This document shows, one piece after another, positions 8,538 to 16,507 of a stretch of 42,769 bases of DNA (position 1 is its first letter; every line of letters starts with the position of its first letter). A program made the translations under genes and the position numbers. Location: contig MEZG01000043.1 of the NCBI GenBank assembly GCA_001775965.1, positions 1 to 42,769 on the forward strand. The letters are read 5' to 3'. This stretch comes from Candidatus Bathyarchaeota archaeon RBG_13_60_20 (GTDB lineage: Archaea; Thermoproteota; Bathyarchaeia; TCS64). The notes under the pieces were generated by a model. The model saw only the letters and a list, made by a program, of their open reading frames with translations. It made no database searches and had not been told where the DNA came from.

Positions 8538-9197
8538 TTGACCCTGAGGGACAACTGGCTCGGCTTCCTGGGGAAGCTGCCGAGCCTCTTCTTCGGCCTC
8601 TTCCTGTTCGCCCTGGGCGCTGTCATGAACCTGTACTCGGACCTGGGGATGAACCCCTGGGGCGTGTTCCAGGTGGGGATCACGTACCAAGTGCCCATGA
8701 CGCTGGGCCAGGTCTCGCAGGTGGTGGGCCTCGTCGTCCTCGTGATCGGGTGGCTACTGGGGTTCGCGCCGGGCTTCGCCACCTTCATGAACATGTACTT
8801 CATCGGGCTGTTCATCGACCTCATTATGGAGTGGGGACTGGTCCCCAGGTACGGGGACCTCCCCGGGAAGCTTGCCCTCCTCCTCGGCGGCATAGTCGCC
8901 CTGGGCATCGGCAGCTTCTTCTACATGAACCCCAAGCTGGGGGCCGGCCCCAGGGACGGCCTCATGCTGGGCTTCGTCAGGAAGCTGGACAGGCCCGTGT
9001 CCCACGTGAGGGGGGCAATCGAGGTCACGGTTCTTGTGCTCGGGTACCTACTTGGGGGCCCGGTAGGCATAGGAACCGTGGTGACGGCCCTCACCGTGGG
9101 GTACAGCGTCCAGCTGTTCTTCAGGCTGGGAAGGTACAACAGGAGGTCCAGCCACATGGACCTCTACGAGCTCGCCAAGCACCTCACCAAGGGCTGA
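8538..9197 (+). CDS. YczE/YyaS/YitT-like integral membrane protein
   Basis: A 219-residue polytopic membrane protein of the YczE type, with about five transmembrane helices. The characteristic signature is a small-residue helix followed by SDLGMNPWGVFQVG, then a second copy-like segment NPKLGAGPRDGLMLG, each preceding a membrane helix. The protein ends with a short charged cytoplasmic tail. The biochemical role of this family is not established; transport or a membrane-sensing role has been suggested for relatives. The start is TTG at 8538, supported by a GGAGA Shine-Dalgarno (8526-8530) seven bases upstream that overlaps the stop of the dehydrogenase gene. Confidence 0.82.
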   Translation: MTLRDNWLGFLGKLPSLFFGLFLFALGAVMNLYSDLGMNPWGVFQVGITYQVPMTLGQVSQVVGLVVLVIGWLLGFAPGFATFMNMYFIGLFIDLIMEWGLVPRYGDLPGKLALLLGGIVALGIGSFFYMNPKLGAGPRDGLMLGFVRKLDRPVSHVRGAIEVTVLVLGYLLGGPVGIGTVVTALTVGYSVQLFFRLGRYNRRSSHMDLYELAKHLTKG

Positions 9198-9239
9198 AAA
9201 CATATAACGACGAGGACCATCATATAGCCCCGATCAGAC

Positions 9240-9743
9240 TTGCCTAAGACACCTGGCCTCGAATGGAGGATAAGGATGGCGGAGGAGGAGGACATCCCCG
9301 TCGTGATGGACCTATGCCGCCAGCTCAGCGTCTACGAGAAACTGGAGTTCAAGGGCACCCCCGAGCTCTACAGGAGGTACGGGTTCGGCGAGGACAAGAT
9401 ATTCGACTGCCTGCTGGTGGAGAACACGGGCAAGGTGGGCCCCCCGTATTTAGGCATAGCTCTCCACTACTACACCTTCAGCACCTTCGAGTCCAAGCCC
9501 ACCCTGTGGCTGGAGGACCTGTACGTGCCGGAGGAGCTCAGGGGCAACGGCATAGGCACAGCCCTGCTGAAGAGGTTGTGCCAGATAGCGGTGGAGAGGG
9601 ACTGCGGACGCGTCGAGTGGACGGTCCTGGACTGGAACGAGCCCAGCCGACAGTTCTACTACAGCCTGGGCGCCGTCTCCATGGACGGGTGGACCACCTT
9701 CAGGCTGAGTCCCGACGCCTTTAAGAGGCTGGCAGGACCCTAG
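9240..9743 (+). CDS. GNAT acetyltransferase resembling spermidine/spermine N1-acetyltransferase
   Basis: A 167-residue GNAT-fold enzyme. Similarity to animal SSAT is striking along the length: LSVYEKLEF in the first helix, YTFSTFESKPTLWLEDLYV leading into the acetyl-CoA pyrophosphate loop ELRGNGIG, then WTVLDWNEPSRQFYYSLGA. The WLEDLYV acidic motif and the late Tyr of QFYYSLGA match the SSAT acceptor and acid positions. It likely acetylates a polyamine, thialysine or similar primary amine. TTG 9240 is preferred to ATG 9276 because the first beta strand (WRIR) would otherwise be lost. A TATA-like ACATATAA at 9200-9207 supports a short-leader transcript. Confidence 0.85.
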   Translation: MPKTPGLEWRIRMAEEEDIPVVMDLCRQLSVYEKLEFKGTPELYRRYGFGEDKIFDCLLVENTGKVGPPYLGIALHYYTFSTFESKPTLWLEDLYVPEELRGNGIGTALLKRLCQIAVERDCGRVEWTVLDWNEPSRQFYYSLGAVSMDGWTTFRLSPDAFKRLAGP

Positions 9744-9760
9744 CATACGCCCGTGATGTA

Positions 9761-9768
9761 TTATATAG
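9761..9768 (+). promoter_or_regulatory. TATA box of the M14 carboxypeptidase gene
   Basis: TTATATAG within an otherwise GC-rich gap of 57 bp. The predicted transcription start is near 9791, ten bases before the ATG at 9801. Confidence 0.55.
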
Positions 9769-9800
9769 GTCGAGGGACAACATCATCACCGGTTTGAGAT

Positions 9801-12362
9801 ATGGCGAAGAAAGTTACCTCGCCTGAAGAATTCTTTGGACACCGGATGGGAGCCGACAGGAAGATCGCCCGTTGGGACAGGATCGTGGAGTACTTCCACA
9901 GGCTCCAGAAGGAGTCCAAGAGGATCAAAGTCATTCACATGGGGCCCTCCACGGAGGGGCACCCCTTCCTCACCGTCATAGTCACCAGCGAGGAGAACAT
10001 GAAGAACCTGGATAGGCTCCAGGACATCAACGTCACCCTCACCAACCCGGGGGAGCTCACAGAGGAGGAGGCGAGGCCCCTTGTGGCCGAAGGCAAGGCA
10101 GTCGTCATCCAGAGCATGAGCCTCCACGCCTCGGAGATCGGGGGCACCCAGATGTCCCCAGAGCTGGCCTACGAGCTGGCAACCCGGGAGGACGAGGAAG
10201 CCAGACGCATCAGGGACAACGTAGTCAGCATCATGGTGCCCAGCTTCAACCCAGACGGTCAGATAATGGTCACGGACTGGTACAACAAGTACCTGGGCAC
10301 CGAGTACGAGGGCGTGAACACCCCGTTCCTGTACCACAAGTACACGGGCCACGACAACAACAGGGACGCCTTCATGACCAACATCGTAGAGAGCCGCTAC
10401 ATGGCCAGGCTCATGTTCCACGACTGGCCGCCTCAGGCCTATCAGGACCACCACCACATGGGCAGCTACGGCGCCCGCCTATACGTGGCGCCTTACAGCG
10501 ACCCCATCCATCCCCACGGCGACCCCCTGGTCTGGCGCGAGCTGGCCTGGTACGGGGCCCACATGGCCTATAAACTGGAGGAGGCGGGGAAGAGCGGCAT
10601 CGTCAACGCTGCCATATTCAGCGGTTGGGCCCACCTGGGATTCCACTGGTTAGGCATCTACCACAATATACCCAGCATGCTCACCGAGTCGGCCTCGGCC
10701 AAGCTGGCCACCCCCCTCTTCATCCACCCCGAGCAGCTGAAGGAGGAGACTAAGATGAGCACCCTCGTTGGCACGAGGATGCTGCCCCATTACAAGCCCA
10801 CCACCAACTTCCCCAACCCGTGGCCCGGCGGCTGGTGGAGGCTCCGCGACATCGTGGAGCAGCAGAAGGTGGCCTCCTGGGCGCTACTGGACCACATGGC
10901 CCGCAACAAGGAGACGATTCTGTGGAACGCGTACCAGAAGGCCGTGAGGCAGACGGAGAGGGGCGCCGAGGATCCCGTTATGGCTTACGTGGTGCCGTTG
11001 TCCCAGCACGACCCGCGCACCATGGAGCTCATGATAGAGAAGCTCCTCGTCCAGAACGTCGAGATATACAGGGCCAAGAGCCCGTTCACTGGGGACGGGG
11101 TGGTCTACGAGGAGGGCAGCTACGTCATCCCCCTCGCCCAGCCAAAAATGGGGCTCATCAAGACGCTGCTGGGCCGGACCCGGTTCCCGGACGACAGCTT
11201 CACCAGGATGCCCGACGGCTCACCCCACAGGCCCTACGACTCGGCCACGGACACCATGGCCGAGTTCATGGGCGTGGCCGTGGACCCTGTGGAGTTCATC
11301 ACGGAGGTCGAGCTGGAGCCCATGGACGATTACAAGCAGCCAGTGGGCGCCGTGGACGAGTCCAGCAAAGTGGGCTTCCTCCTGGACGCCAGGGAGAACC
11401 ACGCATTCAAAGCCGTGAACATGCTGCTGGCCGAGGAAGTCCCCGTCATGCGCGTCACCGAAGCCTTGATGGCGGGGGACTACGAGTTGCCCCCCGGCTG
11501 CTTCATAGTGGAGCCTGGCCACGAGGAGAAGCTCACAGACATCGCCGAGGAGACGGGCGTGAGCTTCCACGCCCTCGTCGAGCTGAAGGCCGACACTGCG
11601 CCGGTTAAGCAGCTGCGGGTCGGCATGTACCAGCGCTACTGGGGCGGCAACATGGACGAGGGCTGGACCCGCCTATGCCTGGAGCAGTACTGCTTCCCCT
11701 ACGCGACCCTCATGGACGAGGAGATCAAGAAGGGGGGCCTCAGGGAGAGCTACGATGTAATAATTCTGCCCAGCGACGCGCCGGCCATGATCACGGGCGG
11801 CGACGAGCTGAAGAAGTGGTGGAAGGAGCAGAGGCAGGGCTGGGAGCTCCCCGAGTACCCGCCGGAGTACAGGAGCGGCCTAGGGGACGAGGGGAAGAAG
11901 GCTCTCAGGGAGTTCGTGGAGAAGGGTGGTACCCTCTTGTGCCTCGGAGAGTCGTCCATGTACGCCGTGGACGCCCTTGAGCTGAAGGTGGCCAACGTGC
12001 TTGAGAAGGTGCCCAGTAGGGAGTTCCACTGTCCGGGCAGCACCCTCCACATTGATGTGGACACAGAGCACCCCATAGCCTACGGGATGCCCGAGGACGC
12101 TCTGGCCCTCTTCTGGGGGGACCCGGCCTTCAAGATAATCCCCAGCGCCGACAACCACAAGTACAGTGTGATAGCCTCCTACCCCGACTCCGACATCCTG
12201 GAGTCGGGCTGGCTTGTGGGCGAGGAGCGTATAGCCAACAGGATTGCCGCGCTCCAGGCCGAGGTCGGCGAGGGGAAGGCTGTACTCATAGGGTTCAAGT
12301 GTCAGCACAGGTGCCAGACCCACGGAACCTTCAAGCTGCTCTTCAACAGCCTCCTAGGCTAA
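9801..12362 (+). CDS. Large M14-family zinc carboxypeptidase
   Basis: An 853-residue M14 metallocarboxypeptidase. Zinc ligands are His109 and Glu112 in SLHASEIGG and a His in the DHHHMG run (217-219). Substrate-binding GHDNNRD supplies the Asn-Arg pair that grips the peptide C-terminus, and the catalytic Glu is probably Glu296 in LTESAS. The region after about residue 560 resembles the GATase-1/ThuA-like domain often fused to such M14 proteins (SYDVIILPSDAPA, then FVEKGGTLLCLGESS). No signal peptide or membrane segment is visible, so the enzyme appears cytoplasmic, unlike many bacterial relatives. It probably trims amino acids from the C-terminus of peptides. A T-rich stretch follows the stop. 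Confidence 0.9.
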   Translation: MAKKVTSPEEFFGHRMGADRKIARWDRIVEYFHRLQKESKRIKVIHMGPSTEGHPFLTVIVTSEENMKNLDRLQDINVTLTNPGELTEEEARPLVAEGKAVVIQSMSLHASEIGGTQMSPELAYELATREDEEARRIRDNVVSIMVPSFNPDGQIMVTDWYNKYLGTEYEGVNTPFLYHKYTGHDNNRDAFMTNIVESRYMARLMFHDWPPQAYQDHHHMGSYGARLYVAPYSDPIHPHGDPLVWRELAWYGAHMAYKLEEAGKSGIVNAAIFSGWAHLGFHWLGIYHNIPSMLTESASAKLATPLFIHPEQLKEETKMSTLVGTRMLPHYKPTTNFPNPWPGGWWRLRDIVEQQKVASWALLDHMARNKETILWNAYQKAVRQTERGAEDPVMAYVVPLSQHDPRTMELMIEKLLVQNVEIYRAKSPFTGDGVVYEEGSYVIPLAQPKMGLIKTLLGRTRFPDDSFTRMPDGSPHRPYDSATDTMAEFMGVAVDPVEFITEVELEPMDDYKQPVGAVDESSKVGFLLDARENHAFKAVNMLLAEEVPVMRVTEALMAGDYELPPGCFIVEPGHEEKLTDIAEETGVSFHALVELKADTAPVKQLRVGMYQRYWGGNMDEGWTRLCLEQYCFPYATLMDEEIKKGGLRESYDVIILPSDAPAMITGGDELKKWWKEQRQGWELPEYPPEYRSGLGDEGKKALREFVEKGGTLLCLGESSMYAVDALELKVANVLEKVPSREFHCPGSTLHIDVDTEHPIAYGMPEDALALFWGDPAFKIIPSADNHKYSVIASYPDSDILESGWLVGEERIANRIAALQAEVGEGKAVLIGFKCQHRCQTHGTFKLLFNSLLG

Positions 12363-12368
12363 ACCCCA

Positions 12369-12374
12369 TTTTTT
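12369..12374 (+). terminator. T-rich archaeal terminator after the M14 gene
   Basis: Six consecutive T seven bases after the stop codon, in a region otherwise poor in T. Archaeal RNA polymerase terminates at such U-runs without a hairpin. The next gene is convergent. Confidence 0.4.
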
Positions 12375-12429
12375 AATGACGCTGTTCCACTGAACTAGTG
12401 GCTAAGCTCGTGGATGGCAAGCCGCTTTT

Positions 12430-12618
12430 CTATTCTTTTTTACGTTTTTTACTGGGCTTCGCCCCCTCGGCGGGGTGGCTGTCCTCGCTGGCTCCGATAC
12501 ATTCTAGGCAGAGCTTCTCTGCGACGCTCCCGCAGTAATGGCAGAACCTTTTCCCGCACCCCGTGCAGGTGTAGAGCTTCCCCGTGCTCTGCCCGCATAT
12601 CTCGCACTCCTCCAACAT
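12430..12618 (-). CDS. Small zinc-ribbon/B-box-like protein
   Basis: About 62 residues with four Cys pairs or near-pairs: CEIC, CTGC, CHYC and CLEC, enough to bind two zinc ions in a cross-brace or double-ribbon arrangement. A Lys-rich tail (KPSKKRKKE) could bind nucleic acid. I do not recognise the family beyond being zinc-finger-like. The ATG at 12618 (MLEECEICG) is preferred because a TATA-like TTAAAC stretch lies about 23-26 bp upstream, consistent with a leaderless mRNA. An upstream ATG at 12660 would add 14 residues. It converges with the M14 gene and shares its 3' region. Confidence 0.65.
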   Translation of the reverse strand: MLEECEICGQSTGKLYTCTGCGKRFCHYCGSVAEKLCLECIGASEDSHPAEGAKPSKKRKKE

Positions 12619-12660
12619 GCAACCGCCGCCATAGTGGTTTAACCTGAATGATCGCTGCAT

Positions 12661-13020
12661 GAACCCATGACCATAACCCTCTCATTATGCCTTGGGCTCA
12701 AAACCTCTTGGCCACTCAATGTTTAATTGATTTAAAGGATAAATTTCTTTATATCCTAGATATCGAACAGATAGCACTTATTTTTGAAGAGTATAAGTCA
12801 AACCAGTCATTGTTTCAGCGTGTATTTGATTCAAATATTAAAGAAGCTGTGAGTCCACATCCCCATCGGTGACGCGCCTTGCACTCTCCAGACGTCCCAT
12901 GATGCGGATTGAGGCATCCGCCTCCGCCTCCTAGCTCACGGTTTCCCAAGACTGCTCAAAGGTCCCTTGATGCCCGGCATGCAACTGCCTGTGTGTCGGA
13001 AGGTGATAATGGCGGGCGGG
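12661..13020. other. Intergenic region with an AT-rich island
   Basis: No convincing gene. Bases about 12715-12850 are strongly AT-rich compared with everything around. A 61-codon frame (12687-12872, +) spans them and shows no family signature; it is more likely a relic of acquired DNA or chance. From 12880 the GC-rich character returns, and a hairpin (GCGGAT at 12904-12909 with ATCCGC at 12916-12921, six-base loop) is visible. The region ends in the inverted repeat overlapping the stop codon of the beta-lactamase-like gene. Confidence 0.5.
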
Positions 13021-13030
13021 CTACCCGCCC
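13014..13030 (-). terminator. Hairpin overlapping the stop codon of the serine hydrolase gene
   Basis: A perfect 7-bp stem GGGCGGG / CCCGCCC with the three-base loop that contains the TAG stop complement. It could act as an mRNA 3'-end stabiliser. No U-run follows, so a terminator role is only a possibility. Confidence 0.35.
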
Positions 13031-13908
13031 TTAAAGTGGGTATAGACGTTGAGGCTGACCTGGGCGATGACCTCCTCCGCAGAGTAGACGTCCTCGGCCC
13101 CCATAGTGAAGCAGCTCAGCGCGTAGCGCTCACCCGTGGCCCTCAGCGTCACTATGCCTACATCGTTCCTGATCCCTGGCAGGCTCCCGGTCTTCCGCTC
13201 CAGCCTCACCTCCCTCGCGGGCAGGTATTTGGGTATGCGGGCTGGACCCGTCTGGCACTTGGCCATGATCCCTAGTATCTGGTCGCAGCTCTCCTGGCTC
13301 GCGGCTTTACCTTCCGATACGAGCGCGATGAGCCTGTTCATCTCGTTGGGGGTGGTTACGTCGTTGTTCTCGGTCCCCAGGCTCCAGGAGGGCGCCCCCT
13401 CACCCGCTTCCATGGCCTTCTCGTAGAGGCTCAGGGTCATCTCCCCCCTCGGCACATCGTTGACCCCAACCAGGTCGAAGAGTATCTCCCTGCAGTACCT
13501 GCTTATGCTTGTCCTGGTTAAGCCCAGCCCCCGCAGCGTCCTGTTCACGTTGTCGAATCCCACTCTCCCGGCCACCAGGTCCGTGGCGGTGTTGTCGCTG
13601 ACGATCATCATGAGGCTCAGGAGGTCCCTGAGGCTCACCTCCAACCCCTCGGTGAGCTCCCTGAGTATGCCTGACCCGGGAACCTTATCCACTTCTCTTA
13701 GGGTGACCCTCTCGTCCAGGCTCAGGACGCCTCTCTCCACCTGCCTGTAGAACTCCACGATGACGGGGACCTTAAATACGCTGGCCGTGGGGAACAGCCT
13801 GTCGCCGTTCAGGCTGGCGGATTCTCCCGTGCCCAGGTGATTCACGGATACACCCAGAACCCCCTTGAAGCCCTCCGCAGGCTTCTTCACAGCTTCCAGT
13901 AGGCTCAT
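13021..13908 (-). CDS. Class A beta-lactamase-like serine hydrolase
   Basis: A 295-residue protein with the full set of penicillin-recognising motifs in order: Ser43-x-x-Lys46 in TASVFKVP, Ser104-Asp105-Asn106 in VSDNTATD, and Lys239-Thr-Gly241 in ERKTGSLPG. The NNDVTTPNEM stretch aligns with the RDTTTP-x-x-M that follows the omega loop of class A beta-lactamases. Counting back from it, Glu170 falls at the position of the deacylating Glu166, though the ExxLN pattern is not kept. There is no signal peptide, so the protein should stay in the cytoplasm, where archaea have no peptidoglycan. Its substrate may be an ester, amide or peptide rather than a beta-lactam. ATG 13908 gives the family-sized protein. 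Confidence 0.85.
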   Translation of the reverse strand: MSLLEAVKKPAEGFKGVLGVSVNHLGTGESASLNGDRLFPTASVFKVPVIVEFYRQVERGVLSLDERVTLREVDKVPGSGILRELTEGLEVSLRDLLSLMMIVSDNTATDLVAGRVGFDNVNRTLRGLGLTRTSISRYCREILFDLVGVNDVPRGEMTLSLYEKAMEAGEGAPSWSLGTENNDVTTPNEMNRLIALVSEGKAASQESCDQILGIMAKCQTGPARIPKYLPAREVRLERKTGSLPGIRNDVGIVTLRATGERYALSCFTMGAEDVYSAEEVIAQVSLNVYTHFKGG

Positions 13909-13980
13909 GGGTGATCAATGGTTCGCCGCAACCTAAAACAATAACTGGCCTCTCAGGCGCCGGGCCCCAGCACTGGAAGC

Positions 13981-13988
13981 TTAATAAC
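13981..13988 (+). promoter_or_regulatory. TATA box of the TIGR04076 gene
   Basis: TTAATAAC centred 27 bp before the ATG at 14011, predicting a leaderless transcript that starts on that ATG. Confidence 0.55.
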
Positions 13989-14010
13989 GGGTCAAGCTGA
14001 TTCACTGTTG

Positions 14011-14274
14011 ATGGACATGCCCGAGGAGCCAGTATACATAGCCGAGGTCGTCAGCGTCAAGAAGAGCTGCAGCGCAGGCCACGAGGCGGGCGACAGGTTC
14101 GAGATAAACACCCATAAGACGGGTGGCATCTGCGGCTACTGCTACCACGAGCTGTTCCCCACCATGATGAACATGTGCTACGGGGGACAGATACCCTGGA
14201 TGAACAACCAGGAGTTCAATTACGAGTGCCCGGACAGCTACAACCTGGTCACTTTCAAGGTCACAAGGAAGTAG
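14011..14274 (+). CDS. TIGR04076-family small Cys-rich protein
   Basis: An 87-residue protein matching the TIGR04076 pattern: an N-terminal strand, KKSCSAGHEAGDRFEI, then ICGYCYHELFPTMMNMCYGG and a C-terminal ECPDSYNLVTFKV. Conserved Cys residues (CxxC in CGYC, plus single Cys) suggest metal binding or redox function, but the family is uncharacterised. The ATG at 14011 is favoured by TATA spacing over the in-frame TTG just upstream at 14008. It converges on the membrane-protein operon at 14326. Confidence 0.8.
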   Translation: MDMPEEPVYIAEVVSVKKSCSAGHEAGDRFEINTHKTGGICGYCYHELFPTMMNMCYGGQIPWMNNQEFNYECPDSYNLVTFKVTRK

Positions 14275-14305
14275 CCCCTCTTTCTAACATCTGGGAGCAA
14301 CACGG

Positions 14306-14313
14306 AAAAAAAA
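14306..14313 (-). terminator. U-run terminator of the four-gene membrane operon
   Basis: Eight consecutive A on the plus strand, read as T8 on the minus strand, 13 bases after the stop of the last operon gene. This is a clear archaeal terminator in a 51-bp convergent gap. Confidence 0.55.
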
Positions 14314-14325
14314 TAGGATTGTTTT

Positions 14326-15003
14326 CTACCGGCCGCTGTACCACTTGATCTTCTTCGTGTAGTACCCGTAACCCAGCCCCAGGGCCACGAGCAGCAGCAT
14401 GGCGTAGGTGTATAAGGCCACCTCCGGCCTCAGCATGTCCACGAGCCGCCCGATGACCAGCTCGAACCTGAAGCTGACGGTCTGCCCGTAGGTGACGCCG
14501 AAGGCCGCCAGGAGGAAGATGCGCCCGGTCTGGTTGACGTACTTGTAGGGCCCCTCCATCTGGGCCGTGAAGATGAAGTAGGCGGCGGCCGTGACCGTCC
14601 CCACTATCATCACGAGGTTGTTGATGTTGTTCAGAGGCAGAACGGTGGCGTTGATCTGGCCGAGGAAGTCCGCCATGACGCTCGTCCTGATGGCCAGGCC
14701 GAGGCCCGCGCCCACGGTCACCGCCACGGGGTACCTGGAGAGCCAAAGCCACTCGATCTTAAGCCTGGAGAACAGCATCACGCAGAGGATAACAGCGACG
14801 ACGAAGATGTAGTTGCCCTGAAGCACGGGGTTGATGGCGCTGGTCCTGACGTAGTTCCAGTTGGTGGCGAAGATGAAGCCGCCCAGGATGCCCATATACA
14901 GGTTCTCGGTGAACTTGCTCAGCGGGTTGTCGCCTATCAGCACGGAGTACGCGCCGATGGATACGAAGGAGCCCGCTATGAGTCCCAGTAAGAAGCTGTC
15001 CAT
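14326..15003 (-). CDS. Polytopic membrane protein of uncharacterised four-gene operon (gene 4)
   Basis: A 225-residue protein with about seven hydrophobic segments (roughly residues 1-24, 34-52, 64-78, 90-109, 125-146, 159-178 and 193-215) separated by short loops, and a basic C-terminal tail (YYTKKIKWYSGR). No transporter or enzyme motif is recognisable. Polar or charged residues inside helices are few: Asn in NWNYVRTS and NINNL, Arg in GLAIRTS. ATG 15003 directly abuts the stop of gene 3 with no gap, so it is certainly cotranscribed and probably translationally coupled. It is the last gene before a T8 terminator. Function unknown. Confidence 0.82.
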   Translation of the reverse strand: MDSFLLGLIAGSFVSIGAYSVLIGDNPLSKFTENLYMGILGGFIFATNWNYVRTSAINPVLQGNYIFVVAVILCVMLFSRLKIEWLWLSRYPVAVTVGAGLGLAIRTSVMADFLGQINATVLPLNNINNLVMIVGTVTAAAYFIFTAQMEGPYKYVNQTGRIFLLAAFGVTYGQTVSFRFELVIGRLVDMLRPEVALYTYAMLLLVALGLGYGYYTKKIKWYSGR

Positions 15004-15846
15004 CTACTTAGCTCCCCCCTCTCTCCTAGCTACGAAGTACAGCACGTTACCAAGGACCACCAGTAACGCCCAGAGCAGGCCGCCGAAGTTGGTTGCCATA
15101 GCCTGACCCAGGGCGAGCCCGGGCATGCCCATCAGGTACTCGTACTCGGCCGAGCCCCTGACCCCGCCGATGATCCCTATCATCTGGCCCGAGTTGATAT
15201 AGGGCGTGTAGTTGGGCACCTCGTTAGTGGTGCACATACCAGTCATAGGCACGCCGAAGGGCGTGACTATCTGCCTGATGCCGAAGGGTATGCTGCCCTC
15301 TGAGCCACCCCACCAGAAGAGCGCCGCGAAGTCGGATGCCTTGTTGATGTCACTCATGAGGGGTATCTGACCTATGGGGGTCCCGAAGTGGTCCTCAGTC
15401 TTCACGCTGCGAATGTCGTTCGCGAAGGCCGCCACGCCGGACTCTCCGCCCGGAACGTAGCCCATGTGAACCCAGTTCACGCCGTTCTCTGCTGCGACCC
15501 CGGAGGGTAGCTTGGCTAGCGCGTTATCGATGGCCGTCACGGTCCACGCAGCCGTCTCCGTGCCTATGCTGAAGAAGACCAGTTTGATGTCCTTGCTCAG
15601 CAGGTGCACGATCTGCACCTCGAGGCCTGGGCCGCCCTGCGGGTACGTGGCTGCGCCGAGCCCGCCCTCGATGAGGACGACCGAGCCTGAGGGTATGGAG
15701 TCGGCGAACTCAAAGGAATCCCTGGAGTACTGCTGTATATTCATTGGGAGTATTACCGGGCTGAGTATCGGGAAGGCCAGCGCTATGAACATCAGCGCGA
15801 AGATGATCCTCTGGTCAAGCGCCAGCATCTTATCCATCAGACTCAT
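15004..15846 (-). CDS. Membrane protein with TM-soluble-TM topology, uncharacterised operon (gene 3)
   Basis: A 280-residue protein. One N-terminal transmembrane helix (about residues 13-33) is followed by a soluble domain of about 210 residues and a C-terminal helix (about 253-272) ending in RREGGAK. The soluble domain contains GSVVLIEGG, LVFFSIGTETAAW, NWVHMGYVPGGESG and GQMIGIIGGVRGSAEYEYL. It has alternating beta-alpha character, like a Rossmann-type or peptidase-like fold, but no known catalytic motif. The GGESG and GGSEGS stretches could bind a nucleotide or lipid headgroup; this is only a suggestion. Topology resembles gene 1 of the operon. It overlaps gene 2 by 4 bp (ATGA). Confidence 0.82.
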   Translation of the reverse strand: MSLMDKMLALDQRIIFALMFIALAFPILSPVILPMNIQQYSRDSFEFADSIPSGSVVLIEGGLGAATYPQGGPGLEVQIVHLLSKDIKLVFFSIGTETAAWTVTAIDNALAKLPSGVAAENGVNWVHMGYVPGGESGVAAFANDIRSVKTEDHFGTPIGQIPLMSDINKASDFAALFWWGGSEGSIPFGIRQIVTPFGVPMTGMCTTNEVPNYTPYINSGQMIGIIGGVRGSAEYEYLMGMPGLALGQAMATNFGGLLWALLVVLGNVLYFVARREGGAK

Positions 15847-16496
15847 TCCGAGTCCCTCCTCTCCTCCCTGATCCCCAGGTGCTCCTTCTGCCGGCCCATG
15901 AACACCCTGACGCCCAGGCCCATGATCCCCAGGCTGGTCCCGATGATCATGCCCCTGAACCCGGCCCCACTAGGGAAGCTCCTGATCCATTCGCCCAGCG
16001 GCACGACCGGCGGGAACAGTATTGCGCCTATAGGGATGAGCATCAGGAGCACAACCAGTGCGCACACGAGTAGGACCGCGGCGTTCCAGTTCCTGGCTCT
16101 CAGGACCCTGTACGCGGCCGACGTGATGTAGAAGGCGGTCAGCGAGTAGAGGGCTGCGCCGATGGGTGACGTCATGTTGTTGTAGATCCACAGGAACGTG
16201 GTGTCCCTGACGTTCAGGACGCCCAGCCCCGCCGTGACCACGAAGGCCACAACGTAGACGATGCTGTAGTACCATTCGCTGCCCCTGGTGCCGACCTTTT
16301 TGGTGTGGAATATGGTGAGCACTATGGTCCCCAGGATGAGCGCCGTCGCCGAGATGATGGTAACGAACGAGCGGAGCGTGACATTCAGGCTCGTCACGGA
16401 CGCGGGCATCGGGAAGAAGAACTCGATGATCATCAGGAGCCCGATTACTGCGGTCAGTATCATCGGGATCTGCATCTTAACTAATCTATCTGACAC
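15843..16496 (-). CDS. Polytopic membrane protein of uncharacterised four-gene operon (gene 2)
   Basis: A 217-residue protein with about six transmembrane segments (roughly 9-28, 38-62, 75-95, 104-135, 143-163 and 178-200). The tail is charged (RQKEHLGIREERRDSE). A notable feature is the loop-helix YNNMTSPIGAALYSLTAF, rich in small and polar residues. No known transporter signature is seen. The start is GTG at 16496, supported by a strong Shine-Dalgarno (GAGGTGA) six bases upstream; a later ATG exists at residue 8. It lies 11 bp downstream of gene 1 and overlaps gene 3 by 4 bp. Function unknown. Confidence 0.82.
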   Translation of the reverse strand: MSDRLVKMQIPMILTAVIGLLMIIEFFFPMPASVTSLNVTLRSFVTIISATALILGTIVLTIFHTKKVGTRGSEWYYSIVYVVAFVVTAGLGVLNVRDTTFLWIYNNMTSPIGAALYSLTAFYITSAAYRVLRARNWNAAVLLVCALVVLLMLIPIGAILFPPVVPLGEWIRSFPSGAGFRGMIIGTSLGIMGLGVRVFMGRQKEHLGIREERRDSE

Positions 16497-16507
16497 TTCA
16501 TCTCACC

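Noticed and set aside
12687..12872. 61-codon frame in the AT-rich island as a gene
   Set aside because: There is no ribosome-binding site at a good place, no TATA spacing and no recognisable family; the composition alone explains the open frame.
14591..15106. Plus-strand frames opposite the membrane operon
   Set aside because: They mirror the hydrophobic-codon pattern of the real minus-strand genes and have no start signals.
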